Shown here one piece after another: positions 35,169 through 45,300 of a DNA stretch of 64,000 nt. The DNA is from Gemmata massiliana. GTDB taxonomy: Bacteria; Planctomycetota; Planctomycetia; Gemmatales; Gemmataceae. Within the stretch, counting starts at the first letter, position 1. Every line of letters begins with the position of its first letter. The position numbers and the translations under genes were made by a program. The stretch spans positions 871,551 through 935,550 of the forward strand of contig HG799462.1 of the NCBI GenBank assembly GCA_000531095.1, given 5' to 3'. Under the pieces are notes generated by a model. That model saw only the letters and a list, made by a program, of their open reading frames with translations, ran no database searches and was not told the origin of the DNA.

Positions 35169-35699
35169 ATGACTCCGTTACTGCGTGCCGCGGTACTGCT
35201 CGGCTTGATCGCAATTCCCGCCCCGGCAAGGGGAGTCGATGTCGAAATTCCCAAAGACATTGCCGTCCCCGCGGGGCACAAGGCCGTCTTCACGGTCAAG
35301 GCGAAGGGCGTTCAGATTTACAAGTCGGTCGCCGACAAAGACGGCAAACTGGTGTGGGTTCTGGACGGCCCGCTCGCGGAACTGACCGACGCGAAGGGCA
35401 CGCGCGTCGGGTGTCACTTCGAGGGGCCGTCGTGGGAAACGACGGACGGGAGCCGGCTCGTGCGCGACGAGGCCGAGAAACCGAAGTCGGTCTCGAAGGG
35501 GAACGCCGATATCCCCTGGCTCCTCATTCGCGTGAAGTCGGATGATCCCAAACCAGGTACGCTCACCAAAGTTGTCTACGTTCAGAGGATCGAAACGAGC
35601 GGCGGAAAAGCCCCCGCGGACGCGCCGAAGCGCGCGGGCACGAAGGTCGGGGTGCCTTACGAAGCGAAGTATGTATTCTTCGCGCCAACCGAGAAATAG
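35169..35699 (+). CDS. Secreted protein of unknown function
   Basis: A 176-residue protein with a signal peptide to about residue 22 (AIPAPARG). The mature part reads like a beta-rich domain: AGHKAVFTVKAKGVQIYKSV, KLVWVLDGPLAEL, GTRVGCHFEGPSWET and IPWLLIRVKS. These features resemble DUF3455-like secreted proteins (a tentative family guess). It lies between an ankyrin protein and an alpha/beta hydrolase in a likely operon. Confidence 0.72.
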   Translation: MTPLLRAAVLLGLIAIPAPARGVDVEIPKDIAVPAGHKAVFTVKAKGVQIYKSVADKDGKLVWVLDGPLAELTDAKGTRVGCHFEGPSWETTDGSRLVRDEAEKPKSVSKGNADIPWLLIRVKSDDPKPGTLTKVVYVQRIETSGGKAPADAPKRAGTKVGVPYEAKYVFFAPTEK

Positions 35700-35708
35700 G
35701 CGGAACTC

Positions 35709-36614
35709 GTGGGGAATCCGGTCCGGCGCAAGTGGGTTCGGCGCGTGTTCGTTTTTACTGCGTGCGCGATCGTGTTCTGGCTCGTGGCTTCGTTCGCAGT
35801 GACCTCGCGACTGACGCGCCGTGCGCGCCCACTCACACCGGAACCGCTACCCACGGTACCCTGGGGTAATGCGGAAGCGCTCACGCTCCACACCTCCGAC
35901 AACCAGACGCTCGGTGCGTGGTTCTTTCCCGGCCCCCCGGCCCGCCCCGTCGTTGTTCTCCTTCACGGCAACGGCGGAAGTCGGAGGGCGTGTCTACCCC
36001 AAGCGGAGTTGCTCGCCGCGGCCGGGTACCCGGTACTGGCCGTCACCCTTCGGGCGCACGGCGATTCGACCGGCGATCGCAACGACATCGGGTACTCCGC
36101 GCGGCACGACGTGGTCGCTGCGGTCGACTGGCTCAACGCGAATCGCCCCCACGCACGGGTCGTAGTTTGGGGCCAGTCGCTGGGTTCGGCCGCGGCCCTG
36201 TTCGCCGCACGCGATCTCGGAACGCGGGTGAGTGGGTACGTTCTCGAATGCCCCTATCGCGACCTGCGCACCGCCGTCTGGAACCGGCTCCACTCGCGCC
36301 TGCCACCGGTCCTCGATCACGTCGCGTATGCCGGGCTGCGAATCACGGCGCCGATCGTATTACCCGATTTCGATCGCATCGCGCCGGTCGAAGCCGCGGC
36401 GGGCGTTCCGCGTGAAACTCCCGCGCTCGTGCTGGCCGGTGGCCGGGACGCACGCGCCACCCCGAATGAAGCACGCGAAATTGTGGCCCAACTCGGGCCG
36501 CGTGCGGAACTCGTCGTAATTGCGGAGGGCGACCACCTGCAACTCTTCGAGGCTGACTCGAACCAGTACCGGTCTGTGATTCTCAGTTTCCTGGAGAAGT
36601 GCAACTCGCCGTGA
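35709..36614 (+). CDS. Membrane-anchored alpha/beta hydrolase
   Basis: A 301-residue protein starting at GTG 35709, 9 nt after the previous stop. An N-terminal helix (about residues 11-29) anchors it. The hydrolase domain has the oxyanion segment VVLLHGNGGS, the nucleophile elbow WGQSLGSAA with Ser, Asp in LAGGRDARATP and His in AEGDHLQLF. The arrangement is that of serine hydrolases such as esterases; the substrate is unknown. Confidence 0.85.
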   Translation: MGNPVRRKWVRRVFVFTACAIVFWLVASFAVTSRLTRRARPLTPEPLPTVPWGNAEALTLHTSDNQTLGAWFFPGPPARPVVVLLHGNGGSRRACLPQAELLAAAGYPVLAVTLRAHGDSTGDRNDIGYSARHDVVAAVDWLNANRPHARVVVWGQSLGSAAALFAARDLGTRVSGYVLECPYRDLRTAVWNRLHSRLPPVLDHVAYAGLRITAPIVLPDFDRIAPVEAAAGVPRETPALVLAGGRDARATPNEAREIVAQLGPRAELVVIAEGDHLQLFEADSNQYRSVILSFLEKCNSP

Positions 36615-36671
36615 TGTGGTTGTGGAGATGTGTGTGGCGCGGAGCCGGTGCCCCGCGCCGCACGCAGTTTG

Positions 36672-37082
36672 TCAGTCCTTGAACTCGACCGTGATGTCGT
36701 TACTGCCGGGCTTCACGGTCACGACCACTCCGCTGGAACCCGGGTCGCGGAACTTGGCCGGCACGTCGACCTTCGGCACCGCGGCGGCCTTCGTTCCCGG
36801 CGCGTGAGGTTCGGCACGCGGCGGAGCGAAGTACGCCTTGTATTCCCCGGCCTCCAGTTCGCCGGTGACCTTGTACTGGCCGTTCGCGTCAATCTTGGCG
36901 CTCCCAGCCGAGCCGGTTTTGGAGAGGAAGTTCACCTCCCCGGCGGTCAACGGGTTGCCCTTGTACTTAACGATCCCCGCGACGGTGCCGGTCGGCTTCT
37001 CACTCGAGCACCCGCCCGCGGCGAGTGCGGCGCAGAAGAGCGCCAGCCCGCTCGCGGTGCGGGCGAAAATACGCGCTGTCAT
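36672..37082 (-). CDS. Lipoprotein with a transthyretin-like (carboxypeptidase regulatory-like) domain
   Basis: A 136-residue protein. The lipoprotein signal ends at Cys about 25 (LAAGGCSS). The mature part is one small beta-sandwich: GTVAGIVKYKGNPLTAGEVN, NGQYKVTGELEAGEYKAYF and the final VVVTVKPGSNDITVEF. Such domains are typical of planctomycete lipoproteins. The gene starts 28 nt after the DUF1559 gene on the same strand, so the two are likely co-transcribed and may act together at the cell surface. Confidence 0.85.
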   Translation of the reverse strand: MTARIFARTASGLALFCAALAAGGCSSEKPTGTVAGIVKYKGNPLTAGEVNFLSKTGSAGSAKIDANGQYKVTGELEAGEYKAYFAPPRAEPHAPGTKAAAVPKVDVPAKFRDPGSSGVVVTVKPGSNDITVEFKD

Positions 37083-37110
37083 TGTGGTGTGTCTCTAAAG
37101 GGTTTGGGGA

Positions 37111-38088
37111 TCACGGGTCGTTGGCCACGAGGCCGTCGTCACGGACGCACTGCTTCTGGAACGTGGCGAAGTCGATGCTGTTCGTGACGAACCGGACCGA
37201 CCCGTCGGTGCGCAGCGTGTTGATGCCGGCCGTGTGGTTGGAGTTCAGGATCGAGTTCCCCTTGTACGAGGTGTCCGAGCCGGCCGACGTCGCGGTCCGG
37301 GAGTTGATGGCGTAGGCGACGCAGGTCAGCCCCATGCCCCAGATGTCGCTCGACCCGGGGGACGAGATTTTCCCGGGGAAGGTGCAGCTCCCCCAGGGGC
37401 TGTAATACCCGTTGCGAATGTCCTGGGTGCCGACGAGCCCCGACTGTTCGGCTACGATGATCGTGTTCGAGGTGCCGTCCGTGCAGTCGGCGATGCGGGT
37501 CTGCTCGTTCGCCAGGAGCATCCCGTTCGAGGACCACCACCCGCCGTAGTTCGAGGCCAGGATCACGTTCGAGCGCCCCGTCGGGTCCGGGTACGCGCCC
37601 ATGATCCCGATGTACCCGGCCACTTGGTGATTGTTATTCGTCCACCACGTCACCCACGCGGCCGGTTGCGTGTCGGGCACGCTGGCGGACGGGCACTTCC
37701 AGATGGGCAGGACCAGGTTCTGAAGGACCGCGCTGTTGTAGACGTCGTTGATGTTCAGTTGCTTGTAGAGATTGTCCTGTTCCATGTACGGGAACATCTC
37801 GACGCGCCAGTTCGCGCTGGCCACCGAGGGGCCGCGCTGCCCCATCGGGAACTTCTGGTTGGCGCTCTCGTAGTTGTGCAGACCCAGCCCAATTTGCTTG
37901 AGGTTGTTCGAGCACTTCATGCGCGCCGCGGCCTCGCGGACCTTCTGCACCGCGGGTAGCAGCAGACCAATGAGGATCGCAATAATCGCGATCACCACGA
38001 GCAGCTCGATCAGTGTGAACGCGCGGGCACGGGTGCGCGACGGGGCACCCCCGCGGCGCGCGGGGAGACAACGGACCGTGTGAGACAT
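37111..38088 (-). CDS. DUF1559 family prepilin-like protein
   Basis: A 325-residue protein with an unusual basic leader of about 25 residues before the prepilin motif ([19 protein letters not shown]). [20 protein letters not shown] and the DUF1559 domain with [15 protein letters not shown] near the C-terminus follow. The cleavage-site residue is Ala instead of Gly. It is the first gene of a two-gene unit with the downstream transthyretin-like lipoprotein. An upstream gap of 282 nt (38089-38370) carries divergent promoters. Confidence 0.92.
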   Translation of the reverse strand: MSHTVRCLPARRGGAPSRTRARAFTLIELLVVIAIIAILIGLLLPAVQKVREAAARMKCSNNLKQIGLGLHNYESANQKFPMGQRGPSVASANWRVEMFPYMEQDNLYKQLNINDVYNSAVLQNLVLPIWKCPSASVPDTQPAAWVTWWTNNNHQVAGYIGIMGAYPDPTGRSNVILASNYGGWWSSNGMLLANEQTRIADCTDGTSNTIIVAEQSGLVGTQDIRNGYYSPWGSCTFPGKISSPGSSDIWGMGLTCVAYAINSRTATSAGSDTSYKGNSILNSNHTAGINTLRTDGSVRFVTNSIDFATFQKQCVRDDGLVANDP

Positions 38089-38370
38089 GACGGCTCCCGA
38101 AAAAAGAATGATGACGGCGGGCGAACTCGGTGGAAGTCCGGGGGAGTGAACGGACTGCCTGGAGGCGGTGTGGGAGAGGGTTGCGGGGAGAATTCAAGTG
38201 GAGATGGAGAGGACCGTTACACGCTACCAACTGCGCCGCGCCTTTTGCAAGAGGCAAATAGCACATCGTGAAGAATTTCAGAATCGCCTCACCAGTAACA
38301 CAACGAATGCCACTCCCAACTCCGGTTCGCGTCGAGTATCATCGGCCCGTCCCATTCTCGGAGTACCCAC

Positions 38371-39285
38371 ATGCTCTCCCGTTTCTTCCTGGCCGCGGTC
38401 GCGGCTATCGCACTCGCACCGGGCGCGTTCGCGCAGCCGAACTACACCCGCACCGAGGACGTGATCTACGGCCGCAAGCACGGCCTCGCGATGACGATGG
38501 ACGTGTTCGCGCCCAAAGAGAAGGCTAACGGTAAGGGCATCATCTTCTGCGTGTCCGGCGGGTGGTTCTCGTCCAAAGAATCGGTCAATCCCGGCTTCGT
38601 GGGGGCGTTCGTCGAGCGCGGGTACGTGGTGTTCGCGGTCCTTCACGGGAGCCAGCCGAAGTTCACCATTCCCGAAGTGCTCGACGACATGCACCGCGCC
38701 GTGCGGTTCATCAAAGCGAACGCGAAGAAGTACAACGTGGACCCGGACAAGCTCGGTATCGCCGGCGGGTCCGCCGGCGGGCACCTGTCGCTGATGCAGG
38801 GCTGCGCGCCCAAAGAGGGCGACCCGAAGTCGAAAGACCCGGTGGACCAGCAGTCGTCTAAGGTCGCGGCGGTCGCGTGCTTCTTCCCGCCCACGGACTT
38901 CCTCAACTACGGCAAAGAGGGGCAGGTCGCGCTGGGCGACGGCACGCTCAAGGGCTTCCGCCCACCGTTCGATTTCTGGGAGCGCGAGAAGGGCACGAAC
39001 AAGCTCGTGGTGATCGAGGACCAGGAGCGGCGCAAGGCCATCGGCAAAGCGATCTCACCGCTGTACCACGTGACGAAGGATTCGGCCCCGGCGCTCGTCA
39101 TCCACGGCGACGCGGACCTGCTCGTGCCGATCCAGCAGGCCGAGCTCATCATCGCGAAGCTGAAGGACAACAAGGTGCCGTGCGAACTGGTCGTGAAGAA
39201 GGGGCTTGCCCACGGCTGGGCCGGCATGGACAAGGATCTTGTCACGCTGGCCGACTGGTTCGACAAATACCTCCTGAACAAGTAA
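38371..39285 (+). CDS. Secreted alpha/beta hydrolase (BD-FAE/esterase-like)
   Basis: A 304-residue exported hydrolase with a signal peptide to about residue 22 (APGAFAQ). The oxyanion hole is in FCVSGGWFSS, the nucleophile Ser in IAGGSAGGHLSLM, the acid Asp in IHGDADLLVPI and the His in GLAHGWAGM. This arrangement is seen in carbohydrate-esterase-like and lipase-like enzymes of planctomycetes. Substrate unknown; an ester-cleaving role in polysaccharide use is plausible. Confidence 0.87.
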   Translation: MLSRFFLAAVAAIALAPGAFAQPNYTRTEDVIYGRKHGLAMTMDVFAPKEKANGKGIIFCVSGGWFSSKESVNPGFVGAFVERGYVVFAVLHGSQPKFTIPEVLDDMHRAVRFIKANAKKYNVDPDKLGIAGGSAGGHLSLMQGCAPKEGDPKSKDPVDQQSSKVAAVACFFPPTDFLNYGKEGQVALGDGTLKGFRPPFDFWEREKGTNKLVVIEDQERRKAIGKAISPLYHVTKDSAPALVIHGDADLLVPIQQAELIIAKLKDNKVPCELVVKKGLAHGWAGMDKDLVTLADWFDKYLLNK

Positions 39286-39315
39286 ACTCGAAAGCGCGGA
39301 CCCGACAGGCAAGGC

Positions 39316-39337
39316 GAACGGCCGGCGTGAGCCGGCT
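39316..39337. repeat. Short palindrome GAACGGCCGG, copy 2
   Basis: Near-identical to 31567-31588. It lies 30 nt after the stop of the hydrolase gene. Confidence 0.5.
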
Positions 39338-39462
39338 GGTTGTTGCCAACCGCGCCCCGCGTTGCGCTCCCGTCGTTCGGTGCCTCGCGGGAGATGGCTC
39401 ACCAACCATTGACCGCTTCCCCGCGCTACTGTAAGAGTCATTGTCCCGTTGTCATACCCACC

Positions 39463-39502
39463 AGCCGGCGGGGGCCGGCCGTTCGCCCGGCCCCCGCCGG
39501 CT
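39463..39502. terminator. GC-only hairpin before the oxidoreductase gene
   Basis: A perfect 16-bp stem (39463-39478 with 39487-39502) with an 8-nt loop. It has no T-run. It may end transcription from the hydrolase gene or may be one more dispersed palindrome. Confidence 0.5.
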
Positions 39503-39538
39503 CACACCCGCCGACCCAATTTCAGAGGCTCTCTCCCA

Positions 39539-40831
39539 ATGCTCACGCGCAGAACGTTCCTGGCCGCAAGTGCGACCGCCCCTCTTGTGTTCTCGCGCGC
39601 CTCGGGGCGCGCCGCGAACGAGAAGATCACCCTCGGGTTCATCGGCGTCGGCACGATGGGCCGCGGGCACCTCGCGGCGTTCCTCGGGCGCCCGGAGGTC
39701 GAAGTCGTCGCCGTGTGCGACGTGGTGAAGGAGCGCCTCGATAACGCGAAGACGACCGTCGAGAAGCGGTACGCGGACCGCATCAAGTCCGGCGTCTACA
39801 AGGGCGTGACCCCGTATGCCGACTTCCGCGACCTGTTGGCCCACAAGGGCCTCGATGCGGTCGTGATCGCCACCCCGGACCACTGGCACCACATCCCCTG
39901 CGTGCTCGCGGCCCGGGCCGGGAAGCACATCTACTGCGAGAAGCCGCTCACGAACAACGTCGCGGAGGGGCGCGAGATCGTGAACGAGGTGAAAAAGGCG
40001 AAGATCGCGTTCCAGACCGGCAGCCAGCAGCGGAGCGAGTTCGCGAACCGGTTCCGCGCAGGGGTCGAGATGATCTGGAACGGGTGGATCGGTACCGTGA
40101 AGACGGTCCGCATCGGCGTCGGCGGCCCGTCCCGGCCGTGCGACCTCAAGGGCGAGGAAAAGCCCGCGGGCACCGACTGGGACATGTGGCTCGGGCCGGC
40201 GCCCGACCGCGAGTACAGTTCCGTACTGTGCCCCAAAGGGGTCCACACTCACTTCCCCGCGTGGCGCGACTACCGGGAGTACGGGGGCGGGCTGCTGGCC
40301 GACATGGGCGCGCACCACTTCGACATCGCCCAGTGGGCGCTCAAGATGGACACCTCCGGCCCGACCGAGATCATCCCGCCCGAGAACCCCAAGAAGGGGA
40401 GCGGGCTGCGGTTCGTGTACAAGAACGGCGTGACGATGATCCACAACGAGTTCGAGAAGGACAAGGACGGCAAGGAGATCGCGAAGGCCGACTGCGTGTT
40501 CGAGGGCACCGAGGGCACGCTCCTTGTTGGGCGCAACCAGCTCGAACTGCGAATGAAGAACGGAAACCCCACGAAGTTCCCCGATCAACCGCAGCGCGTC
40601 TACCCGAGCACCAGCCACCCCAAGAACTGGCTGGAGTGCATTGTGAGCGGGAAGGAAACGATCTGCCCGCCCGAAACGGGGCACCGCTCCGCGAGCGTCT
40701 GCCACTTGGGGAACATCGGCTACCGCCTGGGACGAAAACTGAAGTGGGACGCGGTCAAAGAACTATTCGTGGACGACGAGAAAGCGAACAAGGAACTGTC
40801 GCGCGAGCCGCGTGCGAAGTGGAAGGTGTAA
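39539..40831 (+). CDS. Exported Gfo/Idh/MocA family oxidoreductase
   Basis: A 430-residue NAD(P)-dependent oxidoreductase of the glucose-fructose oxidoreductase family. A Tat signal lies at the N-terminus (TRRTFLAASATAPLVFS). The Rossmann fold starts GFIGVGTMGRGHLAAFLG, then VIATPDHWHHIPC and the family signature AGKHIYCEKPL. The C-terminal domain shows GGLLADMGAHHFDIAQWAL. Export is typical of the planctomycete subfamily; the sugar substrate cannot be deduced. ATG 39539 is chosen as the start of the signal. Confidence 0.92.
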   Translation: MLTRRTFLAASATAPLVFSRASGRAANEKITLGFIGVGTMGRGHLAAFLGRPEVEVVAVCDVVKERLDNAKTTVEKRYADRIKSGVYKGVTPYADFRDLLAHKGLDAVVIATPDHWHHIPCVLAARAGKHIYCEKPLTNNVAEGREIVNEVKKAKIAFQTGSQQRSEFANRFRAGVEMIWNGWIGTVKTVRIGVGGPSRPCDLKGEEKPAGTDWDMWLGPAPDREYSSVLCPKGVHTHFPAWRDYREYGGGLLADMGAHHFDIAQWALKMDTSGPTEIIPPENPKKGSGLRFVYKNGVTMIHNEFEKDKDGKEIAKADCVFEGTEGTLLVGRNQLELRMKNGNPTKFPDQPQRVYPSTSHPKNWLECIVSGKETICPPETGHRSASVCHLGNIGYRLGRKLKWDAVKELFVDDEKANKELSREPRAKWKV

Positions 40832-40912
40832 TCGCGAAACGCGAATCGGAGCCGGCTCGATAGTCTCATGATTCGCTCATTTCCCAGATTGTGCCGGTCG
40901 CTCTCATAACTA

Positions 40913-40955
40913 CCGGGTTTCAAACCGCTTTAAAAATCGGCGGTTTGAAGCCCGG
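40913..40955. repeat. Inverted repeat in the 40832-41106 spacer
   Basis: Arms of 16 nt (40913-40928 and 40940-40955) pair with one wobble around an 11-nt loop. They contain GGGTTTCAAACC and GGTTTGAAGCCC, close in style to the GGGGTTGAAACCCC hairpin at 871-890. Confidence 0.6.
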
Positions 40956-41106
40956 CTCGCTTTTTGCGACATTCGTCTCTCATTTCTTGCGGTCGAGCGC
41001 GCAAAAATTTCTCCTTTGTGCCTCACCACCAACTCACGGCCGCTGTGTTAGATGTTGTGTGCGATGGGCGTATGACCTTGGTCCGCCCGCGCGTATTGAG
41101 GCGACA

Positions 41107-42096
41107 ATGGACTCCACCGACTACTTCGACCAATTCATTGTCCTCGCCGCCGTCGGGTTCGGCCTGCTGCTCGTCGGGGGCACGAACCTCGCGCTCGGGG
41201 CCCGTTCGGGGCGCCGGTTCGCGCTGCGTGCGGGGATCAACATCGCGATCTGCGCACTGGTCGCGGTCGGGGTGAGTGAGATCGCCCGGGGCGAACTGGC
41301 CGCTCGCGCCGCAATGCTGCTCGGTGGCCTGGTGCTCACGATTACGCTCTCCAACTCCGAGTGGCTCCAGCAGCGGCTCGTGCTCCTCGTGTCGCTGCTC
41401 CTCCGGCCGTCGGCGCGCTGGGGGCTCCTGACGGTCGGCGGTCTGGCCCTGGTACTCGGGTCCGTGGTCGCGTTCGAGCACGCCGATAGCGAGACCCTCG
41501 AACTGCAAACACGGGAACTCGAAGCGGTGCTCGGCCCGCCCCCCAACACGCCCACGGAGCGCGCCCGCGCGACGACCGACCGCGGATCGCGGGTCGTACT
41601 GAAGGAGCCGCTGAACCCGCGCGACTGTAGTGACTTGGCCGAACCCGAAGAGAAGCTGCTCCGCGAGCGCAAGCTCACAACACAAATCATCCGCAACAGC
41701 GCCCCGACGGATACCTCGAACTGCCACGGTTGGGTCTTCACGGGCGGCCAGTTCCTGCTCTCCCCGGACGACGTGGAACTGATTCTGAAGGAGAACGGGT
41801 ACGCGGAAACGAACGACCCGCGCCCGGGCGACGTGGCGATCTACCGGCAAAACGGCGGGATCTCGCACAGCGCCCTCGTCCGGTACGCCAGTGAGGGGCA
41901 ACCGGTGATGGTCGAGGGGAAGTGGGGCACGCTGGGCGTCTACCTGCACGGCGTCGACAAGTCGCTCTACGGTACCGACTACACGTTTTACCGCAGCCCG
42001 CGCCCGGGCCACTTGCTGGCCGGTCTCAGCGGCACCAACACCAACTCGGTCAACGCGAACCCGTCCAACGTAATCCCCGCGGCCAGCAGCGACTGA
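41107..42096 (+). CDS. Membrane protein with a C-terminal NlpC/P60- or CHAP-like Cys-His domain
   Basis: A 329-residue protein from ATG 41107. Four hydrophobic segments occupy about residues 8-125. A charged linker leads to a soluble domain at about 190-315. It has a likely nucleophile Cys in SNCHGWVFTGG (about 206), and His in GGISHSALVRY (about 254), with the AIYRQNGG strand between them. The order fits papain-like NlpC/P60 or CHAP amidases, which cleave peptide bonds in cell walls or other amides. The target is unknown. Confidence 0.75.
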   Translation: MDSTDYFDQFIVLAAVGFGLLLVGGTNLALGARSGRRFALRAGINIAICALVAVGVSEIARGELAARAAMLLGGLVLTITLSNSEWLQQRLVLLVSLLLRPSARWGLLTVGGLALVLGSVVAFEHADSETLELQTRELEAVLGPPPNTPTERARATTDRGSRVVLKEPLNPRDCSDLAEPEEKLLRERKLTTQIIRNSAPTDTSNCHGWVFTGGQFLLSPDDVELILKENGYAETNDPRPGDVAIYRQNGGISHSALVRYASEGQPVMVEGKWGTLGVYLHGVDKSLYGTDYTFYRSPRPGHLLAGLSGTNTNSVNANPSNVIPAASSD

Positions 42097-42123
42097 CGCG
42101 AGCGATCGCTACAGCGCTCACTC

Positions 42124-42151
42124 GACGCCCGCGGCACCAGTCGCGGGCGTC
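42124..42151 (+). terminator. Terminator after the 41107-42096 gene
   Basis: A perfect 10-bp stem (GACGCCCGCG/CGCGGGCGTC) with an 8-nt loop, followed by GTTCGTTTCG, 27 nt after the stop codon. Confidence 0.65.
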
Positions 42152-42292
42152 GTTCGTTTCGTATCGCGGAACCGCTCTCGCATTGAGGTGAGTACCTCAC
42201 GCCCACCCCACGTTATCGAAGCGACGCGAAGCCCGCATTGATGCGACGCCAACCAGCGTTGCGCGTTCGTGCGCAGACTCCACCAGCACAAA

Positions 42293-42369
42293 AGCGTTCG
42301 GGCGGGCCGGTTGGTGAGGCCGAAACGCACTTGGCGCTTCGATCTCACCAACCGGCCCGCCCGAACGCT
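42293..42369. repeat. Perfect 26-bp inverted repeat between convergent units
   Basis: Arms 42293-42318 and 42344-42369 are exact reverse complements (GTTCGGGCGGGCCGGTTGG core) around a 25-nt spacer. It ends 16 nt before the stop of the giant pseudopilin gene on the minus strand and could terminate that long operon. No T-run is present. Confidence 0.8.
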
Positions 42370-42385
42370 GACAAATCGAGCGCCC

Positions 42386-45300
42386 TTACTTCAATCGTTC
42401 CACATACGGAACCACGGGTCTGTACTTCGGCAGGGTGAAATCGAACGCGGGTTGTGGTCCGGCGTAGCCCGGACGCACATTCGACACACACGTTCCACCC
42501 CACGCGGTACGAGCCAGCCCAGTTACTTGGACTGAACCGATTCCGGTGGCCGTGTCGAACGCGACCGGAGTATTGGTGACGGTAACCACTTGCGTCTCGG
42601 TTCCGTAACCGAGGACCAATGTTGTAGTGGCCCCAATCGGCCGGCGTTGACCATCGGCCGCAACGTACAGTGTTCCAGTACCAGTAGCATCATATCCTTG
42701 GCAAACGAATGAGATCTGCACGGGGTCCGTTAGCGGGTTAGCCGGTGGTCGGGCAGTTTCAGTCAGTGCTGTAAAGAACGGCTGCTCCTGGGCGTGAGGA
42801 TCGGAGTCATTATTCGGCTTCAGCGCCATGTTCGACATGTCAACGACGGCGACGTACTTCTGCCGCATGTCACCGGGAATCTTGTCGTACACTTCGGCCC
42901 CAAACTGCGCCGGGGCTGCCACATTACTCGGCCAACCTGCTGGCGCGGCCGGGAACGTTACGTCGAAATACCCGATGGTGAGGTACACGACAAACGAATG
43001 GCTAACGGTGGTGACGTTGCTAACCACCTTCCGGAACGGCTCGGTCTGGGTGTGGAGGTGATTTATCGCCGGCGAAGGCGCGATGTTGTACAAGATGGGC
43101 TGACCCGTCGAATTGCGCCGCAGGATCGTGTCTTCGGTTCCGGTCCCGGTTGCCGTCCCATACGCGAAAGAGCCCGCCCCCGCACTCGGGGCACCAAATG
43201 GGAGGAACGGCCGGTCTGAGCCGTCCGTCAGCACGGTATCGGTGAACGAGGGCGCGGGGGTTCCGTCCGCTTTTTGGTTTGGTACCGGCACCGATACTTG
43301 GTCTGCGGTTGCACCACTGGCCGTGTTGCGCAACTGAAGCGGTGTGCGACTGCTCATCCACGTCGGCAACGGTGTCGGCACCGTCAGGTCACCCCAGATG
43401 GTATTACTCACGAACGCCTGATTAAACCGGTTACCCGTAGTGACCGTCGCCGGCGCGTCCCACAGCCCCAGTGCGATGCGCCGGTCCTGCATGGCGTTCA
43501 CGTTGATCTTCCCGCTCATGCGCCCGCCGTGCGCGGCGTAGGTGCTCGGCGATTTCACCGCGAGTAGCTCCAGCGCCCGCGCCAAACCGTCTTCGTGGAG
43601 CCGCCAGCGGCCGTATCCACCGTCGTACACCAGACCGGTAGCAGTATTCCTGACGAACTCGTTCGTGAGCATGTGCGGCTTGGAATCTCGGGCGAAAAAC
43701 ACATCGCCGAGCGTTTCGAGTGGCCGGTCCATGTGCGGCAGCCAGTCGAACGGCGCCATGATCGTTTCCGTGTTGGGCACCATTGCTGCCAGCGCGCCGC
43801 CGGGATTAGAAACGGTCGTCGCAGTAGGCGGAGTTGTGGAGCTAACGCCGTTGTGTCGGCCGAACGTGTGCTGCACTTGGCCCGCAGTCCCTACCTGTTT
43901 CAACACCATCGACGACCGTGTCGGGTTCGCTGAGTTTTGGAACAAGTATGAGTTGTATTTGGCTTCTCCGTTCATGTACTGCTCAGCGGCTGAGTAACCC
44001 GCGAGCGGCTGCACCTTCCCGATCGAGAATCGCTCACCAACTGGGTCGTAACCAGCAGCACCCATCGGGCGCACCTTGCGATTGGGACCGTCGTCTTTAC
44101 CACGGTTAACCGCATCGAACGACGGTACGTAGTCCATCACGTCGACGGTGACATACGGATTAAGCGTTCCAGCAGTGGCCCCGATGATCGGGTCGTTCGG
44201 TGTCAAATACGGATTCGCCGCTCGCCGCAGGAGGACGATGTGTCGCTTGAACTCCTGGTCGGAAAATGTCGTGTTCGCGGTCGGCAAGTCGAACGTGTAA
44301 CCCATTCCCCCGGTTCCCGTGCCGGGTGTAGTCGCTGCGGGTTGCAGAGCCGGGGATTGAATCATTCCCGTCCACACACCACCGGTCGGAGCGAACTGAT
44401 CGCTCCCCGCTTTATCCGGTGCGGGCGGCCCGATCAAAACGACCCCCTGTGCCGGGAGATTGAGTTGGTTGTACTGGGCGTCGTTGGGATTCAAAAGACC
44501 AGGTGGAGTCGGGATTTTATAAAATTCGCACGTTGTATCCGGTATCCCTTTGCTCAAATCGAACGCGCCAGCCACGTTAGCCAAATTCGAGAACAGGTAC
44601 GGATACTGGTTCTGACCCGGTTGCGCCGGTGCGAGAGTGTCCTGGTTTGCCACCGGTGTAATGTTCTTACGGGTCTCGCGTCGGATCTGAACGGCGTATG
44701 CACTGAGTGGGACCGAGCCGTTACCGAGCGGCCCAAACGGCGCAGCGGTATTCAGAGTTGATGTCGGGTTGAGTAACTCCAGCCAGAACCGCACGTTTGC
44801 AGGCTTGGTCGGTTTCTGCTGCACGAGCCCAACGAACGGACCATCCACAGGGTCAGCGTCATCGTTGACAATTTCGCTGTACGCTTCGTTGATTACGAGG
44901 CGCGGCTTTTCGACGCCAAAGACCACTCGGTTGCCGACTTCGGCTGCTGACAGATCGGTCGCTAAACCCGCTGGAGGGTTGGCAGCATTTGAGGGATTCC
45001 ACACGAACACCGTGCTTATATCGTCGTTGTCGATGTAATCCACAATATTCACAGCCACCTGAGCCAAGTAGCGGAGCGCGTCATACTGCGGTGAACCCGG
45101 AGTCACAGAGGCAGGGATGGTTACGTTCCCAGTCGTTGTGTCAACAGTGGCTGCCGCACCGAGGGCCGCGACGAGCCGCGCGAAAATGTCCTTCGCGAAT
45201 TGTTGCCGGTCCGCTTCGGCTTGGGCTAGGTTCGCAATGTTCGTTGCGGAGAGAGCCTGCGGGGGATTGTTCGATGGCAATGTGAGGTCGCGGTAATCGG

